A DNA stretch of 64,000 nucleotides from Actinoplanes subtropicus (GTDB taxonomy: Bacteria > Actinomycetota > Actinomycetes > Mycobacteriales > Micromonosporaceae), in the NCBI RefSeq assembly GCF_000721705.1, contig NZ_JOJL01000008.1, forward strand, positions 248,001-312,000, read 5' to 3'. A program made the translations under genes and the position numbers. Shown here piece by piece: positions 49,128 to 58,279 of this stretch. The notes below the pieces were generated by a model. That model was not told where the DNA came from. It saw nothing but the letters and a program-made list of their open reading frames with translations, and did not search any database. Every line of letters begins with the position of its first letter. Positions within the stretch are counted from its first letter, which is position 1.

Positions 49128-49880
49128 GTGAGTTTGGGTGAGCTGATTACTCGTACGGCAGCCGGGGTTGTGGAAAACGCGGCCTCGGCCGCGTCGCTGA
49201 GCGTGCTGGACGAGCGGATCGCGGATTGTTTTGCCTGCCCGAGGCTGGTGGCCTGGCGGGAGGATGTCGCGCGGATCAAGCGGGCCTCGTTCCGCGACCA
49301 GGAGTACTGGGGGCGGCCGGTGCCCGGCTACGGCCCCGAGGACGCCGCGATCGGGATTCTCGGGCTCGCCCCGGCGGCGCACGGCGGCAACCGGACCGGC
49401 CGGGTCTTCACCGGTGACCGGTCGGGGGACGTGCTGTTCGCGGCGATGTATCGGGCCGGGCTGACCAACCAGCCGACCAGCGTTTCCGCCGATGACGGGC
49501 TGGAGCTCAAGCACACCCGGATCTTCGCGGCGGTGCGGTGTGCGCCGCCCGACAACAAGCCCACTCCGGAGGAAAGGGACACCTGCGCGCCGTGGGTACA
49601 TCAGGAGATTCGTCTCATTCGCCCGACCCTGCGGGTGGTGGTGGCGCTCGGCGCGTTCGCGTGGGCGGCGTGGTGGCCGGCGATGGCCGCGGTTTATGGC
49701 ACAAAAGCGCCCGTGCCTCGGCCTAAGTTCGGCCACGGCACGTTGGTGCGGGTGCCGGGCGGCCCGGATCTGCTCGGGTGTTTCCACGTCAGCCAGCAGA
49801 ACACCTTCACCGGGCGGCTCACCCCGGCCATGCTCGACGATGTGTTCGGCCGTGCGAAGAGTCTGGCGGGCCTGGCATGA
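49128..49880 (+). CDS. Uracil-DNA glycosylase, family 5 (UDGb type)
   Basis: A 250-residue DNA repair enzyme. The 4Fe-4S ligands are seen as CFACPRL (two Cys) and further Cys in the CAPPDNKPT...TCAPW region; active-site motif 1 GLAPAAHGGNRTGRVFTGD and late CFHVSQQNTFTGRLT fit family 5, which removes uracil and hypoxanthine. GTG at 49128 is taken as start; an in-frame ATG at 49110 adds 6 residues. The gene stands 45 bp from the divergent GNAT gene. Confidence 0.92.
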   Translation: MSLGELITRTAAGVVENAASAASLSVLDERIADCFACPRLVAWREDVARIKRASFRDQEYWGRPVPGYGPEDAAIGILGLAPAAHGGNRTGRVFTGDRSGDVLFAAMYRAGLTNQPTSVSADDGLELKHTRIFAAVRCAPPDNKPTPEERDTCAPWVHQEIRLIRPTLRVVVALGAFAWAAWWPAMAAVYGTKAPVPRPKFGHGTLVRVPGGPDLLGCFHVSQQNTFTGRLTPAMLDDVFGRAKSLAGLA

Positions 49881-49911
49881 TTCGGCACAGCCGAACGGAA
49901 GCAGCCCAAAC

Positions 49912-50607
49912 ATGGATCTCGCCGCACTGAGACGCTGGTGGCCCTTCGCCGCCGTCCTCGGGCTGCTCTTCGTGGCCGGGCTGTCCGCCACCCGGTCGGC
50001 GCCGCAGCTGGATCAGATCGAGCCGGATGCCACGCCGACCGCCGCGCCCCTGCTGCCCAAGACGCAGCCGAGCGCCAACAACGCCGCTCACGGCGGCCCG
50101 GAGGCGGCGCAGGGGCTGCCCGATTGGGTCGGGGGCGCCGCCCTCGTGCTGCTCGGCGTGGTGGGGCTGGTCGTGGTCGCCCTGGTGATCTGGGGGATCC
50201 TGCGCGACCAGGCCAAGCGCCGGGCGCGCAAGGGCCGGCGCGACGCCGCGGCCGGGCGGCACGGCGCCCGTACGGCCGAGGAGTTGGTGGCCGCGCTCGA
50301 CGCCGGCCTGGAGGAACTCTCCGACACCGACCGTGACCCGCGCCGGGCGGTCATCGCCTGCTGGGTGCGGCTCGAGCAGGCCGCCGCCGCGGCCGGCACG
50401 CCGCGCAGCCCGGGGGACAGCCCGACCGACCTGGTCGGCCGCCTGCTGCGCGAGCAACAGGTCGACGAGCGGGCGCTGGCCGCGCTGCTGGCGGTCTACC
50501 GCGAGGCCCGCTACGCCACGCACACCGTCGACGACCAGATGCGGCGGCAGGCGCGCAGCGCGCTCGAGCGGCTCCGCGCCGACCTCGGGGCGGGGGTGCC
50601 GGCGTGA
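49912..50607 (+). CDS. DUF4129-domain membrane protein
   Basis: A 231-residue protein with two transmembrane helices (WPFAAVLGLLFVAGLS and GGAALVLLGVVGLVVVALVI) and a C-terminal cytoplasmic helical domain of DUF4129 type (AVIACWVRLEQAAAAAGTPR, TDLVGRLL, YREARYATHTVDDQMR). It begins the moxR operon. In transglutaminase/MoxR operons this domain pairs with DUF58 proteins; function unknown. Confidence 0.85.
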   Translation: MDLAALRRWWPFAAVLGLLFVAGLSATRSAPQLDQIEPDATPTAAPLLPKTQPSANNAAHGGPEAAQGLPDWVGGAALVLLGVVGLVVVALVIWGILRDQAKRRARKGRRDAAAGRHGARTAEELVAALDAGLEELSDTDRDPRRAVIACWVRLEQAAAAAGTPRSPGDSPTDLVGRLLREQQVDERALAALLAVYREARYATHTVDDQMRRQARSALERLRADLGAGVPA

Positions 50608-51179
50608 GCGACGGCGGTCTCGACGATCTGTTCAGCCTCGCCGGCGAGCCGGTCGAGGAGCCGGCCGAGCCGGCCGTCAAGAAACGCTCGACCCCGCTGT
50701 GGATCCTGCGCAACGCGCTGCTGATCGTCGCCGCCACGGTGGTGACTGTCGCGGCCCTGCGGTCGGCCGGCACGCACGTCTCGATCCTGCTGATCGTGGC
50801 CTTCTACACCGGCCTGCGGCTCGTGCTGTTCGCCGTCTCCGAGGTGGCGCCGCCGCCGTCGCCGAAACGCCGCAGCGGCTTCACCAGGGGCGGCGAGCGT
50901 ACGCCGGACTCGTTGCGGGCGGCCGTGCGGCGCTGGGAGCGCAACCTCGACCGGGCCCACTCCGACCCGGATCTCTATGCGCGTAACGTCTTGCCCGTGC
51001 TCGCGGAGCTGGCCGACGAGCGGTTGCGGCTGCGCCACGGGATCACCCGCGCCTCCGATCCGCGCCGGGCCCGGGAGTTGCTCGGCGACCCGCTCTGGGC
51101 GGCCCTGCACGACCGTGGGCGGCGCTCGGCGAAGTCGAGTGAACTGGAGACCTACGTGAATGCGTTGGAACGACTGTGA
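50604..51179 (+). CDS. Membrane protein in the moxR operon
   Basis: A 191-residue protein with two central helices (LLIVAATVVTVAALRSAG and ILLIVAFYTGLRLVLF) and charged helical ends. No family recognised. GTG start overlaps the previous stop by 4 bp; the next gene starts about 14 bp later. It is specific to this operon type by position. Confidence 0.75.
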   Translation: MSDGGLDDLFSLAGEPVEEPAEPAVKKRSTPLWILRNALLIVAATVVTVAALRSAGTHVSILLIVAFYTGLRLVLFAVSEVAPPPSPKRRSGFTRGGERTPDSLRAAVRRWERNLDRAHSDPDLYARNVLPVLAELADERLRLRHGITRASDPRRARELLGDPLWAALHDRGRRSAKSSELETYVNALERL

Positions 51180-51192
51180 GAAAGGTGTGCCG

Positions 51193-52185
51193 GTGACCGA
51201 GAACGCCCTTCCGCCGTACGAGGTGGGCAGGTTGGCCGGTGCCGTCCTGGACTCGGTCGGCAGCGTCGTGGTGGGCAAGCGCGAGTCGCTGGAACTGGTC
51301 CTGGCCGGCATCCTGGCGGGCGGCCACGTGCTGCTGGAGGACCTGCCCGGCCTGGGCAAGACGCTGACCGCCCGCAGCTTCGCGCAATCGCTGGGCCTGG
51401 ATTTCCGCCGTCTGCAGTTCACCCCCGACCTGCTCCCGGCGGATGTCACCGGTTCCTTCCTGTACGACCAGCGCAAGGGCGACTTCGCCTTCCGGGCCGG
51501 CCCGGTCTTCACCAACATGCTGCTGGCCGACGAGATCAACCGGACGCCGCCGAAGACCCAGGCCGCGCTGCTCGAGGCGATGCAGGAGAAGCAGGTGTCG
51601 GTCGAGGGCGTGACCTACCGCCTCGATCCGCCGTTCCACGTGCTCGCCACCGCCAACCCGATCGAGTACGAGGGCACCTACCCGCTGCCCGAGGCGCAGC
51701 TCGACCGCTTCCTGATCCGGGTCTCGTTCGGCTACCCCACCGCCGAGGAGGAGTGGGAGGTGCTGCGCCGCCGCATGTCCCGCCGCCAGGAGGAAGCGTT
51801 CCTGCCGCCGGTGGTCGACGCGCGGATGCTGCAGGCGATGCAGGGCGCCCTCGAGTCGATCACCGTGGAGGACTCGATCGGCCGGTACATCGTGTCGCTC
51901 GCCTCGGCCACCCGCGAGCACCCCTCGGTGCTGGTCGGCTCGTCGCCGCGGGGCTCGCTGGCGCTGCTGCTGCTCGCCCGGGCCCGGGCCGCGATGGCCG
52001 GCCGCGACTTCGTGGTCCCCGAGGACGTCAAGGACGTGGCGGTGCCCGCCCTGGCGCACCGCATCACGCTCCGGCCGGAGATGTGGCTGCGCCGCGTCGA
52101 CCCGGCGTTCGTGGTGCAGGAGGTGCTGACCAACGTGCCGGCGCCGGCCAGCGGGGCGTTGCCGACCTACGCGCGGCATGACTGA
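51193..52185 (+). CDS. MoxR-family AAA+ ATPase
   Basis: A 330-residue AAA+ chaperone-like ATPase: Walker A EDLPGLGKTLTARSFA, Walker B LLADEINRTPPKTQAALLEA, sensor ATANPIEYEGTYPLPEAQLDRF and C-terminal lid PRGSLALLLLARARA. MoxR ATPases assist assembly or activation of von Willebrand-type partners such as the DUF58 protein that follows. GTG at 51193 is chosen because AAAGG (51181-51185) lies 7 bp before it; ATG 51160 would overlap the previous gene by 20 bp. Confidence 0.92.
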   Translation: MTENALPPYEVGRLAGAVLDSVGSVVVGKRESLELVLAGILAGGHVLLEDLPGLGKTLTARSFAQSLGLDFRRLQFTPDLLPADVTGSFLYDQRKGDFAFRAGPVFTNMLLADEINRTPPKTQAALLEAMQEKQVSVEGVTYRLDPPFHVLATANPIEYEGTYPLPEAQLDRFLIRVSFGYPTAEEEWEVLRRRMSRRQEEAFLPPVVDARMLQAMQGALESITVEDSIGRYIVSLASATREHPSVLVGSSPRGSLALLLLARARAAMAGRDFVVPEDVKDVAVPALAHRITLRPEMWLRRVDPAFVVQEVLTNVPAPASGALPTYARHD

Positions 52186-53548
52186 CCGGCTGTCCCTGCG
52201 TACCGCGGTGCCACCCACGGCGGCCGGCGGCGAGGGGGAGGCGTGGGCCGGGCCGGCCTGGGTGCCGACCCGCGCGCTGGGCCGGGCGGTGCTGCTGACC
52301 GGCCTGTTCCTGCTGCTCGGCGTGGCGCTCGGCCGGGTCGACCTGGTGCTGATGGCGGCGCCGTTCGCGATCGGCGCCGCGGCCGGGCTCCGCCGGATGC
52401 CCCGCTCCGCGCCCGAGTTGACCATCACGGCCGACGAGGAACACATCGTCGAGGGTGGACACGTCGAGGCCGCGGTCACCGTGAGCAACACCGACGTCAT
52501 CCCGTACGACCTGGTCGTGCTCCGCACCCGCACCTCGCCGTGGCTCAAGCTGGAGCAGGCGGACCGCCCGTTCGCGATCACGGTGCCCCGGGACGGCTGG
52601 TATTCGGTGCAGCTGCCCGGCGACGCGATGCGCTGGGGCCGGCAGCCGGTCGGCCCGGCCGCGGCCCGCGTCGCCGCCTGCGGTGGCCTGCTCGCCTGCC
52701 GCCCGGTGGTGGTCGAGGCCCGCGGCGTGCGGGTCTACCCGGTCACCGAGCCGTTCAACGCGACCGAGGCCATGCCCGCCGCCGCCGGCCTGGTCGGCAA
52801 CCACCGTTCGCGCCGGCCGGGCGAGGGCGGCGAGCTTGCCGGCGTACGCCCGTTCGCGCCCGGCGACCGGCTGCGGCGCATCGACTGGCGGGTGTCGCTG
52901 CGTACCCGGGACCTGCACGTCGCCGCCACCCTCTCCGACCGTGACGCCGAGGTGGTCCTGCTGCTCGACGTGCTCGGCGAGATCGGTCTCTCCGGCGGCG
53001 TGGCCGGCAGCGCGTCGGTGCTGGACACCACGGTCCGGGCGTCCGCCGCGATCGCCGAGCACTACCTGCAGCGCGGTGACCGGGTGTCGCTGCTGGAGTA
53101 CGGCGCGGCCGCCCGCCGCCTGCGCCCGGCGACCGGCCGCCGGCAGTACCTGACCGTGCTCGAGTGGCTGCTCGACGTGCGGCCCGACCCGGTCGAGGTC
53201 GACGAGAACGACTACGACAACGTCTTCGGCATCCACCACCTGTCCTCGGACGCGCTGGTCATGGTGCTCACCCCGCTGGTCGACCCGCGCTCGGCCGACA
53301 TGCTGGCCCAGCTCACCCAGTCCGGCCGGTACGTGGTCGCGGTCGACACCCTGCCGGCCGATGCGAAGGTCACCGGCGGCGGCAACTGGACGCCGCTGGC
53401 CGGCCGGCTGTGGCGGCTGGAGCGGGAGAACGTGCTGGGCCGGCTGCGCGAGCACGGCGTGCCGGTGGTCGCCTGGGCCGGCGCCGGCAGCCTCGACCTG
53501 GTGCTGCGGGACGTCGCCCGGCTCGCCCTGATCCCCAGGGGACGCTGA
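52178..53548 (+). CDS. DUF58 (von Willebrand-A-like) protein
   Basis: A 456-residue protein with two N-terminal helices (VLLTGLFLLLGVAL, LVLMAAPFAIGAAA) and the DUF58 core GVRPFAPGDRLRRIDWRVSL, then a VWA-like fold with LLLDVLGEIG; the metal-site DxSxS is not intact. It overlaps moxR by 8 bp. Expected to work with the MoxR ATPase in an envelope-linked complex. Confidence 0.9.
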   Translation: MTDRLSLRTAVPPTAAGGEGEAWAGPAWVPTRALGRAVLLTGLFLLLGVALGRVDLVLMAAPFAIGAAAGLRRMPRSAPELTITADEEHIVEGGHVEAAVTVSNTDVIPYDLVVLRTRTSPWLKLEQADRPFAITVPRDGWYSVQLPGDAMRWGRQPVGPAAARVAACGGLLACRPVVVEARGVRVYPVTEPFNATEAMPAAAGLVGNHRSRRPGEGGELAGVRPFAPGDRLRRIDWRVSLRTRDLHVAATLSDRDAEVVLLLDVLGEIGLSGGVAGSASVLDTTVRASAAIAEHYLQRGDRVSLLEYGAAARRLRPATGRRQYLTVLEWLLDVRPDPVEVDENDYDNVFGIHHLSSDALVMVLTPLVDPRSADMLAQLTQSGRYVVAVDTLPADAKVTGGGNWTPLAGRLWRLERENVLGRLREHGVPVVAWAGAGSLDLVLRDVARLALIPRGR

Positions 53549-54111
53549 TGTTCAAGCTTGGCGCGCAGATCGACGCGGCCCGCGGCGTGCTGGCCCAGGC
53601 CACCGCCCTTCCCTTCCTGGTCCGCGCGGCGGTGGCGCTCTGCGGGCTGATCGCGATCGGCGTGGCCTGGCCGGCGGAGCTGATCGCGAGCCAGCTCACC
53701 GCGCCGCTGCTGATGCTGGTCGCGATCTATCCGGCGGTCGCGCCGCGCGGCCGCGGCGCCACCTCCTCGGCGCTGGTCGTGGTGGCCGGCTGGATCGCCG
53801 ACACGGTCGGCGTCGGCGCCCACGTCGAGCTGTGGCGGGTGATCACCATCGCCACCCTGCTCTACCTGGGACACACGCTCACCGCGCTGGCCGCCGTCCT
53901 CCCGTACGACGCGATCGTGAGCTTCGACATGGTCGGCGGCTGGCTGCTGCGGGCCGGCGCGGTGGTGCTGGTCTCGGCGGTACTCACCGTGGCCACCCTC
54001 GGACTCTCCGCTGATCTTGCGGGCGGCGCGTTTGTGCTGGCCACGATCGTGGGCATCGCCTGCGCCGTGGGAGCCACGATCCTCATAGCACGCCTTTTGC
54101 GCAGAGCGTGA
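53548..54111 (+). CDS. Small polytopic membrane protein
   Basis: A 187-residue protein with five hydrophobic segments and no other recognisable motif. Start overlaps the DUF58 stop by 1 bp (TGATG), so it is the last gene of the moxR operon. Confidence 0.8.
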   Translation: MFKLGAQIDAARGVLAQATALPFLVRAAVALCGLIAIGVAWPAELIASQLTAPLLMLVAIYPAVAPRGRGATSSALVVVAGWIADTVGVGAHVELWRVITIATLLYLGHTLTALAAVLPYDAIVSFDMVGGWLLRAGAVVLVSAVLTVATLGLSADLAGGAFVLATIVGIACAVGATILIARLLRRA

Positions 54112-54209
54112 AATCTCTTGGAAATATGTGCGTCACGGCACTTGACAAACGGCTTTGGGATAGATCACAGAACGAGGCGCGACGGCCCGTCGCAGGCCAC
54201 AATCGATAC

Positions 54210-55568
54210 GTGAATCCGCAGCGCATCGTTGTCGTAGGGGCAGGTCACGTCGGGTTGTACGCGGCCCTTCGCCTGTCCAGGAAGCTCACCCGGCGCCGTG
54301 CCGAGGTGGTCGTCATCGACCCGCAGCCGCACATGACCTACCAGCCGTTCCTCCCCGAGGCGGCGGCCGGCAACATCAGCCCGCGGCACTCGGTGGTCCC
54401 GCTCCGCCGGGCGCTCCCCAAGTGCCGCATCGTGTCCGGCGAGGTCACGAGGATCGAGCACGCGCGCAAGACGGTCACGATCCAGCCGATCGACGGCCCG
54501 TCCACGGAGATGACGTACGACCACATCATCGTGGCGCCCGGCTCGGTGTCCCGGACCCTGCCCATCCCCGGCCTCCGGGAGCGCGGCATCGGGTTCAAGA
54601 CCATCGGCGAGGCCATCTACCTGCGCAACCACATCCTGGACCGACTCGACGTCGCGGCGGTCACCCCCGACCCGGCGGTGCGCAAGGCATCGCTCACCTT
54701 CGTCTTCGTCGGCGGCGGCTTCGCCGGCATCGAGGCGCTCGCGGAGATGGAGGACGTCGTCCGCGACGCCCTGCAGTACTACCCCGACCTGGACCCGTCC
54801 GAGGTCAGGTTCGTCCTGGTCGAGGCCACCAACCGGATCCTGCCCGAGGTAGGACCGAAGATGGGTGCGTACGCGGCCCGCGCACTCGACGCCCGCGGCA
54901 TCGACCTGCGGCTGGACACCCGGCTCGAGTCCTGCGTCGACGGCGAGATCGTGCTCTCCGACGGCGACCGCTTCCAAGCCGAAACCCTGGTCTGGACGGC
55001 TGGCGTGAAGCCGTCCCCCATGCTCGACCGTACGGACCTGCCCCGCGGCCCCCGCGGCCACGTCACCTGCCTGCCCACGCTGCAGGTGGCCTCCTCGTCT
55101 GGCGAGGTGCTCGACGGGGCGTGGAGCGCCGGCGACTGCGCCCAGGTGCCCGACCTGACGAACCCGGGCGCGTACTGCTCACCGAGCGCCCAGCACGCCG
55201 TACGCCAGGCTCGCGTCCTGGCCGACAACATCCGCACGGTCATCCTCGGCGGCCTCCCTCGCGAATACCGGCACAAGTACGTCGGCAGCGTCGCCGGCCT
55301 GGGCCTGTACAAGGGCGTGGCGCACGTCTACGGGATCAAGGTCAAGGGCCTGCCCGCGTGGTTCATGCACCGCACGTACCACATGAGCCGTATCCCCTCC
55401 TTCAACCGCAAGGTCCGGGTGGTCGCGGACTGGACGCTGGCCTTCTTCCTGCGCCGCGAGACGATCGCCCTGGGCCAGTTGCACGCCCCGCGCGAGGAGT
55501 TCACCCACGTCACCCCCCGGGTGGACCTACCCGACGACCGCGAAACGGTCGGCGCGGGAGCCCACTAG
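54210..55568 (+). CDS. ndh: Type II NADH dehydrogenase
   Basis: A 452-residue single-subunit flavoprotein feeding electrons from NADH to the quinone pool without proton pumping. Two dinucleotide folds: IVVVGAGHVGLYAALRL for FAD and FVFVGGGFAGIEALAEM for NADH; TYQPFLPEAAAGNISPRHSV and SPSAQHAVRQARVLADN are typical. The C-terminal helices anchor it in the membrane. GTG at 54210 is used; an in-frame start at 54108 overlaps the previous stop but would add 34 unlikely residues. TTGACA occurs at 54142-54147, with no good -10 at normal spacing. Confidence 0.93.
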   Translation: MNPQRIVVVGAGHVGLYAALRLSRKLTRRRAEVVVIDPQPHMTYQPFLPEAAAGNISPRHSVVPLRRALPKCRIVSGEVTRIEHARKTVTIQPIDGPSTEMTYDHIIVAPGSVSRTLPIPGLRERGIGFKTIGEAIYLRNHILDRLDVAAVTPDPAVRKASLTFVFVGGGFAGIEALAEMEDVVRDALQYYPDLDPSEVRFVLVEATNRILPEVGPKMGAYAARALDARGIDLRLDTRLESCVDGEIVLSDGDRFQAETLVWTAGVKPSPMLDRTDLPRGPRGHVTCLPTLQVASSSGEVLDGAWSAGDCAQVPDLTNPGAYCSPSAQHAVRQARVLADNIRTVILGGLPREYRHKYVGSVAGLGLYKGVAHVYGIKVKGLPAWFMHRTYHMSRIPSFNRKVRVVADWTLAFFLRRETIALGQLHAPREEFTHVTPRVDLPDDRETVGAGAH

Positions 55569-55578
55569 CCGGATTCCA

Positions 55579-55590
55579 CCGCCCGGGCGG
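55579..55590. repeat. 12-bp palindrome CCGCCCGGGCGG
   Basis: Perfect palindrome 11 bp after the ndh stop and 23 bp before the tRNA. Its centre repeats the tRNA acceptor word GCCCGGG. It may contribute to ndh termination. Confidence 0.35.
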
Positions 55591-55613
55591 CAACCGATAC
55601 GGTGTTACACGCC

Positions 55614-55697
55614 GCCCGGGTGGTGGAATGGCAGACACGGCCGCCTTAAAAGCGGCTGCCTCGAAGAGGCGTGCGGGTTCGAGACCCGCCCCGGGCA
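55614..55697 (+). tRNA. tRNA-Leu (anticodon UAA)
   Basis: 84 nt with a class II long variable arm. Acceptor arms GCCCGGG (55614-55620) and CCCGGGC (55690-55696) pair fully; anticodon loop CTTAAAA with TAA at 55647-55649; T-arm GCGGGTTCGAGACCCGC. The CCA end is not encoded. Confidence 0.96.
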
Positions 55698-56035
55698 CCG
55701 AGTCTGCACCATGTTCTCCCTGGTCAACGCCTTGGTCGCCGCTTGACTCGTAAGAGCGAAGCGGCTTTGTTGCCTTCGGCTGGCCGACGTCCAGCGTGTT
55801 TGTGCTGGTCAGCGCATGGCGGAGGTTTGGAGTCGCGGGGTCGGGGGGAGTCACACAAAACCTCCGCATGCCGTGTTCTCGTGGCTGGGTCGGCTTCGAT
55901 GGGAAGCGTGCGAGGTTTGGTAGCGGCCGTGGCAGGCACTCCTACATCCTCTTGATCGACGATTCGGTCACCCTGGCGGGTCGCGAGGGAGAGCGATGGC
56001 ACCGACACACCGGACACGTACGGGAAGAAGCGCGG
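55698..56035. other. Spacer between tRNA-Leu and the helicase system
   Basis: About 340 bp with no supported gene; short open frames on both strands have no ribosome-binding site or family likeness. I see no duplicate of the tRNA 3' end within the window, and no integrase. Base use is less extreme than flanking genes. Confidence 0.5.
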
Positions 56036-58279
56036 TCAGGCGCCGGTCAGTTCCACCAGGGTCGCCCACGCGCCTGGTACGTCGAGTGCACGAGCGGCGT
56101 ACGCGCGGTTGAGTACTTCTTCGCTGAGGTATCGGTCGTACTTGTCGTGGACCTTGGCGCGGACGGTCGCCGCGAGCGCGTCCGGTTCGGGCGCCGGACC
56201 GGCGGCGAGCTTCCGGATCAGCTCCCTGAGTTGGGTCGGCGAGCAGTTGCCCACCGTGATGGCCAGTCCGTCCTGGCCGACCGTCAGGCCGTGGGTGGCG
56301 AGGACGACGGCGAGCGTGTTCATGATCCGGTCACCCCGCCAGGGGAAGAGGACCGTCTCGGCTTGCTGGGCGAAGATCCGGCTGGTGGCGTGGCCGTACG
56401 CGTGGAATCCGGCTCGGCCCTCCGCCAGCATTGTCCGCGCGGTGGCGTCTAGGTATCGGGGCACCGCAGTCGACCGGTACAACCGGTGCATCGCCCGCCG
56501 CACCTCGTCGGCGACCTCGCCGCCGGTGCCGGGGAAGACCGGTGGCCGTCCCGCCTCGGCGGCCGTCAGCTCGATCACGCGCTGGGCGCTGTCCACCGAG
56601 ATGACGCGCCACCGCGCACCGCCGAAGATCAGGAACGTGCCGGGCAGGATCGGGCGGTCGACGGGGAGGGAGCCGAGCGTGTAGCCGTCGGCGACCAGCC
56701 GGTAGTCCATCGAAGTCCGGAACGAGGCGTAGAAGCTGTAGTGGGCCAGCAGCCGTTCGCCTTCCCGGCCGGGCAGCAGCAGGCCGCCGGGCTGCTGCTC
56801 GAGCAGTTCGTGCCGGCCGAGATCACGCAGGACGGCGGCGAAGGTCGGGCGGTCGACACGATGGAACGGCCCGCGGGCGCAGAGCAGGTCGAAAAGCTGG
56901 GCGGCCGTCGCGCCGCCGTGCTGCACGGTGGCCGACAACACCTGCTGGATGAGGGTGGACAGGTGCAGTCCCGCGGTGTCGGGCGCCTCGTACCAGGATG
57001 CGATCAGCAGCTCGATCATCGCCACGGCTTGGAACAGCTCCGCGCGCAGGGCATCGGTCGGGCTGAGGCCGGCCGTGAGTTCGGGTTCAGCGACGTAGAC
57101 CCGCAGGACGGCCGGGCGGCCGGGCCGGCGACCGGAGCGTCCGAGTCGCTGGCGCAGGCCGGCGACGCTCGGCGGCGCACCGATCTGGGCCACCGAGTCC
57201 ACCGTGCCGACGTCCAGACCCAGCTCCAGTGTCGAGGTGCAGATCGCCGTCACCGGGGTGGCCGAGTCCTTGAGCCGCTGCTCGACGTGCTCGCGCACCT
57301 CCTTGGCGAGGCTTCCGTGGTGTGCGAGGAAGGTCGCGGGCAGCCCACTCCGTACGGCCCGCTGGGTCAGCATGTCGGCGTAGACCTCGACGGCCGCCCG
57401 GGAGTTGGCGAACACCAGGTTGTCGGTGCCGCGCAGGGTTTGGAAGAGGTGGTCGGCGATGGCGGCCCGGTCGGCGGGCTCCTTCTCCGGTACGGCCGGG
57501 GCGGCCGGTTGGAGATAGCCGCGTACCTGAAGCCGGATCTCGCCGCCGGGCTCGGTGGAGGCGACTACCGCAACCTGGGATCCGTGCCGCGGCCGGAGGA
57601 ATTCCGCGGCGCCGGCGTAGTCGCCGAGGGTCGCGGACAGGGCGACTCGCGGTATTCGCCGGGCCGCGGCCGCCTCCACCCGGTGGAGCAGCGCCTGCAG
57701 CTGGGCACCGCGTTCGGTGCCGGCGAAGGAGTGCAGTTCGTCGACCACGACGTACCGGAGCCCGCCGAAGATCCGGCGGATCCGGTCGGGGTGCCGGACC
57801 AGGAGGGCCTCCAACGACTCCGGGGTGATGAGCAAAAGCCCGGCAGGCGTACGCAGGACGCGGGCTTTGCCGGCCGCCGGCGCGTCGCCGTGCCAGCGGT
57901 GTACGACCAGATCGAGCGCGCCGGCGAGGTCGCAAATGCGGTCGTACTGGTCATTGATCAAGGCTTTGAGTGGGCTCACGTAGAGCACGGCGACGCCGGC
58001 CCCGACGCCCAGGTCCTGCTTGTGGGCCAGGACCGAACAGATCGGCAGCAACGCCGCCTCGGTCTTGCCGTTCGCGGTGGCGGACGCGATGATCACGTCG
58101 CGTTCCCCGGTGATGATCAGCTCGGCGGCGCGTTCCTGCGCGTCGCGGAGGCGATCCCAGCCACGTTGATAGATCCATCGCTGCACAGCCGGGTGATACA
58201 GCGTGTACGCCTGCGACTGTTCCGCCACCGGCGTGGCAGCGGCCGGCCGGTCAGAGCCGGAATGAAGTGAGTTCGTCAT
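56036..58279 (-). CDS. Lhr-like SF2 helicase (BREX HI-type)
   Basis: A 747-residue DEAD/DEAH-type helicase. Motor motifs: ASATANGKTEAAL (Walker A, Lys72), VVDELHSF (DELH box), LSATLGDY, AHHGSLAKEVREHVEQ, TLELGLDVG and QRLGRSGRR. The C-terminal ~300 residues resemble the Lhr extension with a winged-helix and WH/OB-like part rather than a Cas3 or RecQ tail. Such helicases are found in BREX type 2 and related loci (BrxHI). It overlaps the ATPase gene by 29 bp, the last of three co-transcribed minus-strand genes. It probably moves along DNA in a defence or repair role; activity inferred. Confidence 0.88.
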   Translation of the reverse strand: MTNSLHSGSDRPAAATPVAEQSQAYTLYHPAVQRWIYQRGWDRLRDAQERAAELIITGERDVIIASATANGKTEAALLPICSVLAHKQDLGVGAGVAVLYVSPLKALINDQYDRICDLAGALDLVVHRWHGDAPAAGKARVLRTPAGLLLITPESLEALLVRHPDRIRRIFGGLRYVVVDELHSFAGTERGAQLQALLHRVEAAAARRIPRVALSATLGDYAGAAEFLRPRHGSQVAVVASTEPGGEIRLQVRGYLQPAAPAVPEKEPADRAAIADHLFQTLRGTDNLVFANSRAAVEVYADMLTQRAVRSGLPATFLAHHGSLAKEVREHVEQRLKDSATPVTAICTSTLELGLDVGTVDSVAQIGAPPSVAGLRQRLGRSGRRPGRPAVLRVYVAEPELTAGLSPTDALRAELFQAVAMIELLIASWYEAPDTAGLHLSTLIQQVLSATVQHGGATAAQLFDLLCARGPFHRVDRPTFAAVLRDLGRHELLEQQPGGLLLPGREGERLLAHYSFYASFRTSMDYRLVADGYTLGSLPVDRPILPGTFLIFGGARWRVISVDSAQRVIELTAAEAGRPPVFPGTGGEVADEVRRAMHRLYRSTAVPRYLDATARTMLAEGRAGFHAYGHATSRIFAQQAETVLFPWRGDRIMNTLAVVLATHGLTVGQDGLAITVGNCSPTQLRELIRKLAAGPAPEPDALAATVRAKVHDKYDRYLSEEVLNRAYAARALDVPGAWATLVELTGA

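Noticed and set aside
54142..54166. TTGACA promoter of ndh
   Set aside because: A good -35, but TAGATC is only 13 bp further and the 17-bp position reads TCACAG, so no convincing -10.
55671..56452. Small plus-strand open frames after tRNA-Leu
   Set aside because: No ribosome-binding site, no family likeness, and they run into the antisense of the helicase gene.
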